Assembly: GCF_030247195.1 (NCBI RefSeq)
Contig: NC_080671.1
Span: 82,520,370 to 82,584,369, forward strand
Direction of reading: 5' to 3'
Origin: Topomyia yanbarensis
Lineage: Eukaryota; Arthropoda; Insecta; Diptera; Culicidae
DNA length: 64,000 nt
In this document: one piece after another, positions 10,717 to 22,320 of the stretch
Layout: the number at the start of each line of letters is the position of its first letter
How positions within the stretch are numbered: the stretch's first letter is position 1
The notes under the pieces: generated by a model
The model's database searches: none
What the model was told of the DNA's origin: nothing
What the model saw: only the letters and a program-made list of their open reading frames with translations
Made by a program: the position numbers and the translations under genes

Positions 10717-11208
10717 GAGACAGCGGCATATATCTAATACAAAAGGAGAAAAAAGATTCCGCCAACTAGCCCCAGACTCCCCTAAATATTATTAATTGAT
10801 AAGGACATCCATATTCTAACACGGCCTCTAGGCGGGCAAAGTATTTTACCAAAAACCTAAACATCCGAATTATTCCACTAAACCAATTCACATCCACAGA
10901 GAAATACTAGTAACAGGTTACTAAAAATATTTTTAGCTATTGAAATTTCCAAAAATAGTTAAAATTTGTTTAATGAAGATTACTACTAAACACTAAAAAA
11001 ATGTCCACGTTTTCCTCGAATTTTCAACTTTGAGCTTCAATTGCCTTTGACAGAAAGCTACGAATATTCAAACAATGTGTGTGTATGAAAGGTGTGAGCG
11101 TTGGGATGAAATGCTAGTATGGATGACAACATACGATCATGTTTTAGTAGTTTTATTTAGATTTTTATAGAGACCGCCTAGAGGCGGTGATGAGAACTAG
11201 AGGGTTAA

Positions 11209-11561
11209 GCGAATAGAAGTCCATTTTTCCCACTACACCAGACGCCCCTTTAAAGTTCGTTCAATCGAATAAAACATTTTCTTCGCAATTTTAATTGGTC
11301 ATTTCCCTCAGTACATTTGATTTATTATGTTCAGATTAATGATTAAAAGACATTGATTAAGTTTATTGGTTGAAGTAATGTTTCGAACTAAAACTTGTTT
11401 CATGTTTCTTATCTTGTTGAGTACTGGTAAAAAACGATTTTATCCTTTAATTCGAACAATCACATTTTGAATAACTGTCTTTTTCTAGGACAGGGTTCTA
11501 ATTCAGGGTAGCCATCTCGGACTATTCAAGTTTTTGCTCTATTTTAACTACTTAAACCATT
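11209..11561. other. Non-coding spacer before the RT remnant
   Basis: AT-rich, with no feature recognised. The non-LTR element that follows may begin somewhere in it, but no coding trace is readable. Confidence 0.35.
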
Positions 11562-12110
11562 TGCTGAAGTGCATTAAACTTTCGGTGGCTGATGACCTCA
11601 AACTATTTCATCTTATCAGGAATGCCAAAGACGCATAATTCTTGCAGTCCCAGTTGGATGTATTCACCAATTGGTGCTACACCTATAAGACGATGTTAAA
11701 TGCTTCAAAGTTTTCGGTTATATCTTTTACTCGCAAACACTCGAAAGTTAATTTCGACTACAATATTTCACGAATTTTTCTCATGCGTCTGTTACAGGAG
11801 TCTACTTAAATCCCGAACTAAACTTCAAGCACCACATTGCACACACTACTTGTAAGGCCTCTAAGCTTATAAAATTCATTTTAGAGTCACTAAGAACTTT
11901 ACCAATATACAATGTTTAAAAGCACTCGATTATGTTTTGGTCGAATACGGCAAGTCGGGGCACCTTATAACCAAATAGATATTCAACGCATTGAAGCTAT
12001 TAAGCACATTTTCTTACATTTCGTACTTCGTCGACTTCCATGGCGGGATCCACTGAACCGTAATACTGTCAAGAAATCGTTTCTGAGCTCATTATCCTGT
12101 TAAAAGTTAA
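11562..12110 (+). pseudogene. Jockey-like non-LTR reverse transcriptase remnant
   Basis: Conceptual translation in shifting frames gives the end of an RT domain. VADDLKLFHLIRNAKDA (the catalytic ADD with the family's usual following residues) begins near 11590. It continues through QSQLDVFTNWC, ISFTRKHSKVNFDY and YLNPELNFKHHIAHT to RIEAIKHIF and LRRLPWRDPL near 12050. At least three frameshifts and a stop after the AKDA stretch break it. The order matches RT motifs C, D and E plus thumb of Jockey-type elements. The upstream endonuclease and RT fingers are missing or unreadable, so this is a truncated, decayed copy. Confidence 0.65.
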
Positions 12111-12448
12111 AAGTAACGAAATGTATCATTTAAATGTTTTTTATCTGTTGATATGAAAGATTTTATACCAGCTGAAGAGAGAGTTAAAGCAAAATTCAGC
12201 TCTAGCAGATTTTTCCCTGCTCCCAAATATACATAAAACAAAAATTATCTTCGGCAAATTGCTTAGTCACTTCATGGACTATACTTTAAGCAATAAACTG
12301 TATACTTCAGGGAAAATGAAATACGAAATAAATATGAAAATGAAAATGTAATACGAGATACCACGCCATAACCAATCGACTATAAATTTTGAACAGTTCT
12401 TTGGGGCCCCATAAGAACCAAAAAAATGGCTGTTCTGAAAAAACAATA
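12111..12448. other. AT-rich spacer
   Basis: No gene or repeat end recognised; possibly the 3' untranslated debris of the preceding retroelement. Confidence 0.35.
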
Positions 12449-12772
12449 TTGGACCATCCATAAATGACGTAGCATTATATGGGGGAGGGGGAGTTTTGTA
12501 TTTTGTGATGATGTTATGTTATGTCATGTTACGTAGCTGTTTTAAAGGGGAATAGGGGTTGACCTGATGTCACGACAACCTTACCCGTCTCATCTAACTA
12601 ACACCGTTTTTCATTTTTTTTATTTTTTACGAGGACAAGGTTGGGGGAGGGTTACCGTCAAGCTACGTAATTACCAGGGGGTATTTATAGGTTTGTGACG
12701 AAATGTTACGATGGGGGAGGGTCGTGTTAAAAATCACTCAAAAAATACCACGTCATTTATGGATGATCCCAA
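12449..12772. mobile_element. MITE with CATCCATAAATGACGT terminal repeats
   Basis: The left end reads TTGGACCATCCATAAATGACG, trimmed at its last base. The right end is the reverse complement of TTGGGATCATCCATAAATGA, giving about 25-bp imperfect terminal inverted repeats 324 bp apart. The interior has G-rich blocks (GGGGGAGGG) and ACGTAGCT-type motifs. There is no coding region. Such phone-book-common 'CATCCATAAATGACGT' MITEs occur in many insects, by recollection. The superfamily is unassigned because the target duplication is unclear. Confidence 0.65.
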
Positions 12773-14099
12773 TTACGAATCTTTTCTAAAAACCATTCAA
12801 CAAATCACATTTTGCTCAAAGATGAGTAAAATTTGTAAGTCTCGGTTAATATTCAAGATGTCCTTATTTTGCTCTTAGCCCCTTTGGTAACCTTAGATTT
12901 AGTCAATTCATCGAAAAAATTTATTTTCTGTTGAACCAAACAAAAAAGCACCTCTAGGCATGAATTACTGTCTGCAGTATGATGATAAAATACTCACTGA
13001 TTTTTAAAATGAATCTAGCTAGTAGAGATAATTTGGCATATTTCTAGGAAATTTATCTAATTCTTGATTAGCACACGTTGAAAAACAATCACAAATCATA
13101 AATTCATCGGACAGATCGTTTTCCGGAAAATCACTCCCACTGCGAACAAAACCAACACCCACAGCTTATTTGAAGAAGCTTAAAGCGTGACCAAAAAACA
13201 ACACTGCAAAACCCAGGGAGATTTCCGAGTTCTTTCGCACGTTTTATTGTATCGTTGTTGGCCATTATGCCCATCCACTTGAGTCAGCGCGATCTCTCAC
13301 GAAAGAATTCCAAGCCGGATCTTTCCTTTGTTATGCTCATGACTAGTCTTACACACAAAAACATACCCACACACACCAGCCGAGGGGTTCTAAATTTATT
13401 CGCGACTGCTTCCGCGCTCCGTCAGACTGCGCCGCGCACAGCAGCCTCGTTTATCTGAATGCTTTTTTGCGTGGATGATGTTCCAGCTGCTTCTGCTGCC
13501 GGTGCCGGGGTCGGAGCGTTATGACGATGATGACGTCGGCGCTACAACACTTTGACTGTGTGGTTCAGCGTGAGTTCAACAAATGCCGCACTGGCTAGCA
13601 ACAGTTAAACTTAGTTAGTTTGACGTGTCAGTTACCTGTATGATCTTTCGGAAGTTGAATTTGCACAACGGGAGTGCTCTTGGTTATTTTTGAAGAGCTA
13701 CACTCGTGCCCATCTTCTGTGTCGGTGTTGGGAGTAGAACCTTTTATTTTGTTCGAACAAAGTTCCGGGTCGAAATCTAATCTGAAATCTTATTATAAAT
13801 TATTAATCGCCTCTCGAAGCTAGGAACCGTGGGATTTCGTTAAGATACGAATCGTTAGAATTAGCTTGTCTGCTTGTCTAGCGTATTGATGCGCTGGAAC
13901 TCAGAATAAAATTGATATGAACTTTGATTAAAATAAAACTCGAAAGTTCCGGAAAACATCAATTTGAGGGAAACGAAATATTTCAATCGCATGTCCGATG
14001 TAACCTTGATCTTTACTGTCCGTAGCATAATTTTCAAAATGATGCAATTACGCGGTTAACGTGAGCCAAGCATGGCGTTCGTAAATTATGTTCCACCAA
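12773..14099. other. Non-coding DNA, partly GC-enriched
   Basis: No supported gene. From about 13370 to 13560 GC content rises, with CCGCGCTCCG and GATGACGTCGG (a CRE-like TGACGTC core), which may be regulatory DNA for the candidate first exon downstream. No core promoter is convincing. Confidence 0.3.
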
Positions 14100-14566
14100 C
14101 AGTAAATCATCAATCATAACCGCACGGAAGACGCTGACCACATTTTGCCCCTGCTGGGTTCAGCTTCGATTCAAAGCCATAAACTTTCGGCGTCCTCCGA
14201 CGCAACTCGACACGCACGTTGAAGTACATCGAAGCAGCAGCAGCAGCAGTGGTTCCCACGCAGTGTGAGTTCACCGGGTCTAATTTATTTGGTACTCATC
14301 GGTGACCAGCGGTACAATTAAACATCAAATTGACTGACAAAAGCGTGCCGAGTTTCGGTGATTAAATCTGGTTTGCTCATCGGAACAAAGATCCCAAAGC
14401 GATCGATGAGACGAATTCAGCTGCCAAGCTAACAAGTCGCGTGAAGTGCCTATTAGCCGCAAACGGATATAAGAAACACTTTGTGGGATGATTCAAGTGC
14501 AAGTTCATGGCGATATTGGCGCAGTTAAAAGCCAAGAAAATATCTAGGCTAAAATTCGTCCGAAAC
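14100..14566 (+). other. Candidate first exon with short coding start and splice donor
   Basis: A GC-enriched stretch contains (CAG)n near 14236, then ATG at 14507 opening 20 codons (MAILAQLKAKKISRLKFVRN) that run straight into a strong donor, CGAAAC followed by GTGAGT at 14567. A TTCAGCTT sequence at 14159 could be an initiator. The start context (GTTCATGG) is only moderate. The peptide is basic and unrecognised. This is a guess from signals; RNA data would be needed to support it. Confidence 0.25.
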
Positions 14567-14843
14567 GTGAGTTGCCTGCCAGCTCACGGAGTGCTACTTT
14601 CATACCAACCTGGATCTAAATGGGATTTCCGTGGATTACCAACCTACTGGAATGACGAATTTGACGACGATGACAGCATCTCGAAGAAAAATGTAGGCGG
14701 CACAAACTTCTAACCTTCGCTGAACGATGCTAATAAGGTGCGCAACAGTAAAATGGGACCTGCTGCATAATTCTTAAGACAGAGAGAGAGAGAGAAACTT
14801 GATTCACTACCTTTTTATTATTGTCAAACCGTGACTAATTGGC

Positions 14844-15025
14844 TATAAGCGGACCCTACGCGAGCAGCAGTATTGATAATAAATCATATATCGATCAATA
14901 TATTGATGGGTTAGGGTCATCTTGAAAATATTAATTCTGTAGAATTTAAATGGGATTGATGGATTGAAGCAGTCTTGTCAATATATTTATTGACAATATT
15001 TCCGTCTGGTGTAGGGTCCGCTATA
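14844..15025. mobile_element. Short MITE, ends GCGGACCCTAC
   Basis: TATAAGCGGACCCTAC at 14844 and GTAGGGTCCGCTATA at 15011-15025 are inverted copies bounding 182 bp of AT-rich DNA rich in ATATTGAT motifs. TA at both borders fits a Tc1/mariner-type target. No coding content. Confidence 0.6.
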
Positions 15026-16500
15026 ACATTTTTTAACCCTTAAAGGCGCAAAGCAATTTTTTTCAAATTTTCTGAAAATTGTCTAACAGTTTTAATACGT
15101 TACTATGATAATTTTGAGATGGGATCAAAGTAGATATCGCTTGAGTATAGACGTAATTTTTTCTCGCTGTCTGATTTCCCAAAAACGTATTATATTTGTT
15201 TGTTAGGAATTGAAAGTGTGCCTAGTGGAATAAAATCAGATTTATCGTGCTGCGGCCGTCCGGAATGTGTCCGTAATGTTTGATTTCCGATTTGGGCTGC
15301 CAAGAATTCGTGTTTCTTAGCGAAAAATATGCGTGTTTTGCAAGAAAAATAAATAAAAATGTGTCGCGCATTGGATAGGCTCCCTATCAGCTTCAAGTTT
15401 TCTAATGAACAGCGGTATTTTTGAAGATTTTACGATCATCCTGCTTCCAAAGTTAGCTTCAGCCATCTCTAGCATGTCTCTAGGCACCGGTGGTCCTTCG
15501 GAAGTAGGTACGGCTCTAGTTGCCTAACTCAACAAGGAATAGTGTAACTGAGACACACATCAAAACCGTGTTGATGAGATAAAAAGGAGAAGGATACCAC
15601 ACTGAAGTCGGATAGTATTGAAGACATTAGATACCGGTGAGCTCGTTCTAATTACGTTTTATTTCAATTCTTTAATTTTTTTGCAAGGAATCTTCCTTCT
15701 TCCTTGTATTAGAAACTATTGAATTTGCCCGTAATATATTTCGAAAGGGTCCGAACTTACGGTGTTATGTGCTGTCCTGATAAATACTGTTTTCTTTGAA
15801 CAATTTATGGCAAGTGTTTCCGGTGAAGTTTTCCTGCCTCAACTGGAGTTACTGGAAGAGATTTCAGGGAGAACCCTGAAGCATCAAACTGTATTACGTG
15901 GGAGTGGTCGAGAAACTATTGCAGACAGCTCCAAGGAGCCGAAAACGGACCTGAAGGGGGGATAAGGGAGTATTTCCATTTTTTTTATATTGTAGGCCAT
16001 TGTTATTAGTCGTTGGGTAATTTCGGAAGAGATCCCGAGTAGGGGTAAGATACTGCACACTCTGTATCTCGTATATGGAGTCACTTTTGTGCGGTAATGG
16101 GTTATTGTGAGTTTGTCTTTCGAGGCGTTATAACACTGGATATGTAAAATAGTTTTTATGAATGGCTCACGAAGGATTTATTCCTGAAAAGATGCGACCA
16201 GTTGTTCTAGAAAGAATCAATCATGACAATGGAACTAGACTTAGATATAAGCCTGCTGTCAGGAGTCTAAGGTTACATCTGAGAGTTTAATTCTAAGCTC
16301 ATAACTTCTATAACGTATAATCATCTTTTTGTTTTACTTGTTTCCTTTCTGTCAGTCATCAACTGAATGAAAATAACCATTTTGCCACGCTCCAATCTAT
16401 TTATACTTAAACACTAAAACTAGGAAATAATCATATATATTTGTTTCTCGAAATAATCTTCTAAGGACAATGAAAGTTTAAAGCACAGGTGCATGCTAAT
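15026..16500. other. Non-coding DNA
   Basis: A 67-codon open frame at 15762-15965 (contains LPQLELLEEISGRTLKHQ) is not recognised and has no convincing start context or splice sites. Nothing else stands out apart from short A/T runs. Confidence 0.35.
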
Positions 16501-16619
16501 GCTGATTTTATTTTTGGATCGCGGTCGCTCTAGGTTCGCTCTGAACTGTCATTTTAATATGGCTTTTGTAATTATTAGAGCGAACCTAGAGCGACTCGGA
16601 TCTAAAAACGATGTCAGCG
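16501..16619. mobile_element. Tiny MITE with GTCGCTCTAGGTTCGCTCT arms
   Basis: The left arm 16501-16542 and right arm 16577-16619 are imperfect reverse complements of about 42 bp. The inner 19 bp (GTCGCTCTAGGTTCGCTCT) are perfect. The loop is 34 bp. It is probably a minimal MITE; the target duplication is not clear. Confidence 0.6.
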
Positions 16620-17173
16620 TTCGTTTGGAAGAGAGCGAGTAAAGGCGCTTTAACCTAGGCTTAATAAGCCAGGGCAAGGTGTAAATACCTCTGTCCCATC
16701 CCGAAGGACCAAAGGAGTGACATTAACCTTCTTAGCAAAGTCATTCCCAACGTTTTACCCTAACCCCCTACACACTGAAACGGTCGGTACGGTTGTCCTC
16801 GTTTCTTCATCATTCAAGTTTCAAAACGATTCGTTGGTTGAATTGTTCATTAAATGAATAATTCAATTGCCGTATAATATTGAAACATCTTCAAACCCAA
16901 CTCTGCACAGTAGGCCTGGCCGTTTTAATATTTGCGACATATTGTAATATGCTTCAAATATTAATGTTGACAAGAAAAACGCTAAAGAATATCTGCAGTG
17001 TTTTCCAGGATGCTTTTCAATACTGGCTGTGTAAGGGTTAGAATAGAATAGAATAGAATAGAATAGAATAGTTACTATGATAATTTTGAGATGGTTTTCG
17101 CAATGTTGTTTTAAAAAAAATATTGTGCTTTTAACGGTTAAATGATCTTAATAACCCTTCGACTCTATTTGTA
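16620..17173. other. Spacer with a (GAATA)n microsatellite
   Basis: A block at about 16660-16750 (GCCAGGGCAAGGTG, then GAAGGACCAAAGG) reads like a dispersed mosquito repeat I have seen before but cannot name. At 17041-17071 there are six copies of GAATA. No gene. Confidence 0.4.
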
Positions 17174-18345
17174 TAGCGCCTATTTTGGATCTATTCGGGA
17201 GGGTGCCTACAATCGATGGGATGCGTACACAATTGGCATCAGCATCTTTCCTTTGTTCCCAAAAGCCAATATAATAACAAAAATGCCATGAGAATGGTGA
17301 AATACAAATTTTGATCAGCCGCATTCACCCTCTTTCTGAAATGTTGAGCAAGGCATTTGTATTATATGAAGAATTGGGATAAAACGGGTACACACGCTTT
17401 GTGCAGACATTCTAAGTATGTTCAATTCATTTCTTGGACAATTTTACATATGAAAAACTACTTTTGGTCAGCCGCCTTCGGCCTCTTTCTGAAGAATCAA
17501 GTGAGGTATAACTTAAAACTTTTATTACGGTAAAAATTAGGATAAACTGAGTACACACGTTTCGTGTAGCCACTCTAACTAACTTCAAACAATACCGCGA
17601 ACTTTACTACTACTTTTAATCAACCGCATTCAGCCTCTTTCTGAAATGTAGAGCACGGCTTAACTGTATATTTGAGCTGTGGGAAGAATTGGGATAATAC
17701 GGGAACACTCGCTTTGCGCGGTTATTCCAACTATATTCAAATGACATACTGGACGTTTATAGATAAGAATTACCGCTTTTGATCAGTCGCGTTTAGCCTT
17801 TGACCGAAATATAGAGCCAGGATTAACTTAAAACTTAGTAACGCGAAGAATTGAAGTGAAACGGGTGTATACGTTTCATGGGATTATTCTAACTGTCTTC
17901 AATGGATTTTCAGGACTTTTTCGCATACGCAATACTAACTTTGATTAGCCGCATTCAGGGATGCGAACGGTACCTGTAAATTACATTTTTCCGGTATATT
18001 TACATTTGCACAAGCCGTAGCTACAGCGACGCATCACTACTGCTTTTGCCAGAACGGTAGCCAAATCGAGTAGTCACGATGTCACACTATTTCGCTGATA
18101 ACTCGGCTTACAGTTATTGGATTGCGCTTAAATAGGTGTCAACATCTTTGCTTCGTTCCTAAGAAGCAGATCAATAAAAAATCTCGCTTGCAAAGTGTAA
18201 AATACTTGCGTATGAGCGAAGCGAAAAGTCGAGTACAACGCACCTTTATTCATCCTACCATTTGAGCTAATGCGCTGAATAGAGACAGCAGACACTGCTC
18301 TAACTAATGTGTTCAAATGGGTGGGATAAATAGAGGTGCTAAGAT
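17174..18345. repeat. MITE-family DNA expanded by a degenerate 155-bp tandem array
   Basis: The left edge (TAGCGCCTATTTTGG, then GGATGCG and TTGGCATCAGCATCTTT) and the right part (GGTGTCAACATCTTTGC near 18135, then CATTTGAGCTAATGCGCTGAA) belong to the family seen complete at 58223-58547. Between them the landmark GATCAGCCGCATTCA, followed by CCTCTTTCTGAAATG, recurs at 17313, 17466, 17618, 17781 and 17943. These spacings are 153, 152, 163 and 162 bp, about four units. Units are strongly diverged, so the array is old. No coding content. Confidence 0.6.
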
Positions 18346-18859
18346 GAATTAGGGCACAGTAACCCTACATTTTTCCGTATAGCAGTAAAATACATTTTTG
18401 TTTTGCTGTTGTACTCCGACTGCTCGGTGAGAGTGTGGCGTAGTAAAGTTTGTCCTCTCGCTTTGCACACTATTTTCTGCATAGTCAAAGGGAGAGGCCC
18501 GCACACGAAAGCGTTGATGCCGGTCGTGGCGTAAATGAACCGCATTCATTGTCGTCGTTTGTGATTAAAAATATTGAATAAATTAAAAATATTAAAAAGT
18601 GTAAAATAAGGAAAGAGAAGCTGTACGTCTGGTGGCTGTACTGGGGACAGTATTTTTGTTTTGTTATGTTACTGCTTTGCTTACAGGCTGCCGTACAGCG
18701 CTGGGTGTCCTGCACTAGCGAACGACAGCAGCGTCGTATGAGATAGAAGAATGTAGGTAGAAAAATTACAGCCCTAGAAAAGGTAAGCATTTTGCATCCT
18801 TGGCCGCATTTAACGTTAACAACTATTAAGTCTTGAGTATAAACTGAAACAAACAGGGG
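18346..18859. other. Non-coding spacer
   Basis: Minus-strand open frames of 66-101 codons at 18339-18790 overlap in two frames and carry no motif. Nothing recognised. Confidence 0.35.
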
Positions 18860-19100
18860 AATTTAGGAAAAACGAGACCTCTTCCAGATTCTCTGCTAAG
18901 CATCACTTTAGCTGGTGTCTCTTCCGGCATCCGCGCTATATGCCCTACCCACTATAATTGTTTATCAACCTTCCAATGTCGGCATGTTTATATACTTGGT
19001 ACAGCTCGTGAATCTGTCTGCTACATTTACCAGCACTTTTAGTCTCATCGTATGGGACGAGTGTGGGGTTCCTAGTACCGACCCTTTCTAGCGAGAAACG
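18860..19100 (-). pseudogene. RTE-like reverse transcriptase C-terminal fragment
   Basis: Read on the minus strand, residues such as IHELYQVYKHADIGRLINN followed by broken frames match the C-terminal tail downstream of the RT domain of RTE-like insect elements. The tail motif normally continues to RLRWAGHV. The same stretch of the family is present in the fragment near 32600. Stops and frameshifts are frequent. Only this tail survives, so it is a short, old remnant. Confidence 0.45.
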
Positions 19101-19544
19101 GCTCCGCGGTACTGAAGCCCTCAGTGCCAGTAGTACCGGTAAAATACCGGTACTCGAATTTTTTTTTACAACAGCGGAAAGCACTCCGGAGTGAAATTGG
19201 ATTTCTTTTGCAATAAACTGTATTTCAGCAGCGCAGTTTTTTCAGATTCCATAGCTGTACCGCACGCATAACTGAAACTGAGTTTTTATCCTTTCAAATT
19301 TTTGTACGTCTCCAGGGAACTCAGGATGTGTAGTTGGACACATCGCTCCTGACTTTCCTGTAAACATATAATTTTGAGTGTCCAGTGTGGATACAAATTA
19401 CAACAACTTTACTGTCATGATTGGTATTCATTTATATTGCGTCATTCTACTGATTAGTCTTTTGTGTGACTCCCGTTATTACCAGATAGATTTCTTGAGA
19501 TGATAGCATTTTGATTCTCGTTAATTTTCAGTCATTTATATTTT
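19101..19544. other. Non-coding spacer
   Basis: AT-rich. No repeat end or coding signal identified. Confidence 0.35.
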
Positions 19545-19830
19545 TACATTTCTTATAAAAGAAACGTATAGAATTCGCTGAAACTTTCAAGGTTGATTGA
19601 ATTGACTCAGCTCAACGATTTGGGACAATGCCTGTGTGTGTGTCTGTGCGTGTATGTAACGGACAAACTCTCATTCGTTTTTCTCAGCAATGGCTGAACC
19701 GATATTATCCAAACCAATTTTAAATGAAAGACCTGTCAGCCAGACAGAACGCTATTAATTTGTTTTTGATTCTGATGTTTAGTTTCCAAGATATGAATGC
19801 TTGAATGTGTAAAAATGGCGTTTTTTGCAG
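19545..19830 (+). repeat. Distant relative of family A
   Basis: It has the same order of parts as family A, at low identity. There is a head-like TTTCTTATAAAAGAAACG, a GT-rich tract (19633-19660), TTTTTCTCAGCAATGGCTGAA, then AAATGAAAGACCT and GCTATTAATTTG. The layout suggests a separate, older subfamily. No 3' tail was found. Confidence 0.45.
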
Positions 19831-22216
19831 TTTTTTTTAATTATCTGCCGGATTGACAACATTTTAACACTTTATATATTTTTAGACAGCTTTAACAAAT
19901 ACCTTTCAAGAGAGATATTCAACACTGAATTCGCAAGAAAAAAAATTACCATTTCCCATAGCAAGAAATTATACCAAAAACAGGCAATCTATTATTAACG
20001 CCAAAACGATTAATTTTAGGTCAATACTGTCTTCGTAAAATTTAATGGATACAATATGCCCTCTCTTTTGATATTGTGTTTTTGATGATTAATCCCCCTA
20101 CGAGTGAGATATTTTCATAAATTTTCTTGGAAGTGATTGTATTGAAATGATACATTCAGCAAATTTGTAGCTCTTACTTTTGCGAATAACTTTACTGAAG
20201 GCATCAAATACATATTTTGAATATTTTAAAAGTTATGGCTTGTTTTTTGTGGATTACCCTTTGTCGCCTATTCATTGTTCAATATAGTAATAATCCATTT
20301 AAATAATCCAAGTATTATTTCGATAAAACGAATTTCGTATTTCATTTTTCTATCTATAACCACTGAAAAATTCCAAGTTGGCTAGATGGAACTTGATCAT
20401 TTCTCGGTGCAAAAATTTCCATTTGCGCGAACCTTCTGTCTGCAAATTTTCTAACTTATAGCCATCGGATCGATCTAAAACATATCTCGGAAAATGAAAA
20501 TAACTGATATACATAACTTCAAGCAACGGCGTAGCCAAGAGGAGGCTTTGGGGTCTAATACCACCCTCCGTCCCATCCAAAAAAATGGATTGAAGTTAAA
20601 AATTTATTGATTTTGACTGATTCCTTAATGTTTCTAATTATCTGATCAGTACATTGATAACCTGTTGTTTGAAACATCATGAGGACTTTTGAGAAATTGT
20701 GGGAATTGGATCCTGGTCTGTTATTGATCTATTGGTCCTGATCTCACCGTTGTCTAATCACCTCAATGTCAAATACCTGCATGAACACATTTCAATAGAA
20801 ATTCATCCCAGAATTCTGAAATCAATCATAATACTCAGTTTTCCTATCATATTGAGCTCACTTTTGAAGGGGTAATACTGTATTATGGATTAGGGTTTTT
20901 AATAGGAAGCGAAGTTGATATTGATTTAATGTCTATGGAACATAGAACTGCCACCAAAAAATTGCATAACTTTCAACATTTTCTGCACATGGTTTTGTTT
21001 TGAGAATGCGTAGTGTTGAGACGAAAATGTAAAATGATTATTAACGAGGATAACACTTTTCGAAATTAGAGGGATATTTATGAAAAATGGCATTTTCCGT
21101 TCGACTCTAGCAGGTCCTGATGAGCATTTGATTTTTGTTACCAATTATGTGAATAGGTAAAATAAATGTTTGAAAACAGTAATTTAAGGTCAAGATCACA
21201 TCATTTCGAAACCCCCAATTTCGAGGGTTTAGTATTTTCGAAGAATTTTACAACGAAAAATTGCACGTGATCTGATAAAATAATTTTGGCTTGTATCTTC
21301 CAATTATGTATGGAGAATTTACTCTTCAAACAAATTTAGTTCGAGACAATGTCTTCAGCAAAGTTTTCGAGAGTGCTTTTACAAACCACTTTGTTGAAGA
21401 CATGAAGACTCTATGTGTTTAGAGTATCGAAATATTTGAAGCTATTTGTGATAGAAAACCTTTAAAATAAGTTAATATGATATTACTGTTTATGATCAAT
21501 CTATTCTACTTTTCATTAACAATAAAATTTACACTTTATCCAGGGTTTGAATTTGTGAGGCTCATAATAAAAAGTTATTTTGAAAAAAAAACTAGTTTTA
21601 CGAATTTATTAAATATCATTTTTTAGTTCGATATACTCCTTACACGTAGTATTCAAACCTTCAACAAAATTATTCTAAATGACAGTCTCAACTAATTTGC
21701 TAATGATACGAACTCTATTACTATTTTTTTGATGAATTTTTTTTATATAAATTACTTCTAGAAAATTAAACACTCAAATTATTATATCAGAAGATGAGTT
21801 GTTCTATGTTGGGAAATTTCTTCGAAGTTTTAAAACTTCAAAGATGACAATTTCAGAATTATGTCATTTTGACAGTAAGTTAGATTTTCACCAAACTTCC
21901 ACCCAACCGAACTTCTGGTAAAGCCGCTGACTTCAAGTTAGTAGAATCAAAGTCGTTCTACACTCGTCCACAACAAATTTCTTTGAATACTGCCTCTCTA
22001 TTTGATGGGCGCTAGCAGACGAAAAGGGCTGAATTCAAGTAAATGCATTCTTGAAAATATTTTCCTTATGTTAAAGATGCAAACATGGAAAATTCAATCT
22101 TTTTTGAAATTTACGCTGGAAAACACCTTTAAGGGAAATTTATATCAAATAATCAGTACTGGTTAGGACCCTACATACGGTACTAAAAGAGAATATTTAA
22201 CAGTATCGGTTTATTG
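19831..22216. other. AT-rich DNA, nothing supported
   Basis: No splice-flanked exon, RT motif or paired repeat ends identified over about 2.4 kb. A solo hAT-like end motif (ACGGCGTAGCCAAGAGGAGG) is visible at about 20527. Confidence 0.4.
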
Positions 22217-22320
22217 TAAAGAAAGAAAAAATATGTTCAGATTTAGTCAATGTCTCCATTTCCTCAGCCTAAGGTACACTATGAGGATGATAAAAACGGG
22301 TATTCACTACATTTATTATT
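22217..22320 (+). repeat. Solo MITE end related to 31468-31558
   Basis: AAAGAAAGAAAAAATATG, then CAATGTCTCC, then GATGATAAAAACGGG and TTCACTAC align with 31468-31558, including the end. It supplies the first codons of a 113-codon open frame (22250-22591), which is therefore unlikely to be a gene. Confidence 0.5.

Larger units (their letters stand above)
9303..11208. mobile_element. TTAA-flanked piggyBac-like non-autonomous element
   Basis: TTAA at 9303-9306 is followed by CCCTCTAGTGCCCAA, and the right end reads ACTAGAGGG then TTAA (11205-11208). The two ends match over CCCTCTAGT, and CCC directly inside TTAA is typical of piggyBac-superfamily ends. It has no transposase of its own. The ITmD37E element at 9439-10714 is nested inside it and must be the later insertion. 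Confidence 0.55.

Noticed and set aside
13370..13560. CpG-richer patch as a promoter
   Set aside because: Contains TGACGTC but no TATA or initiator at a useful distance.
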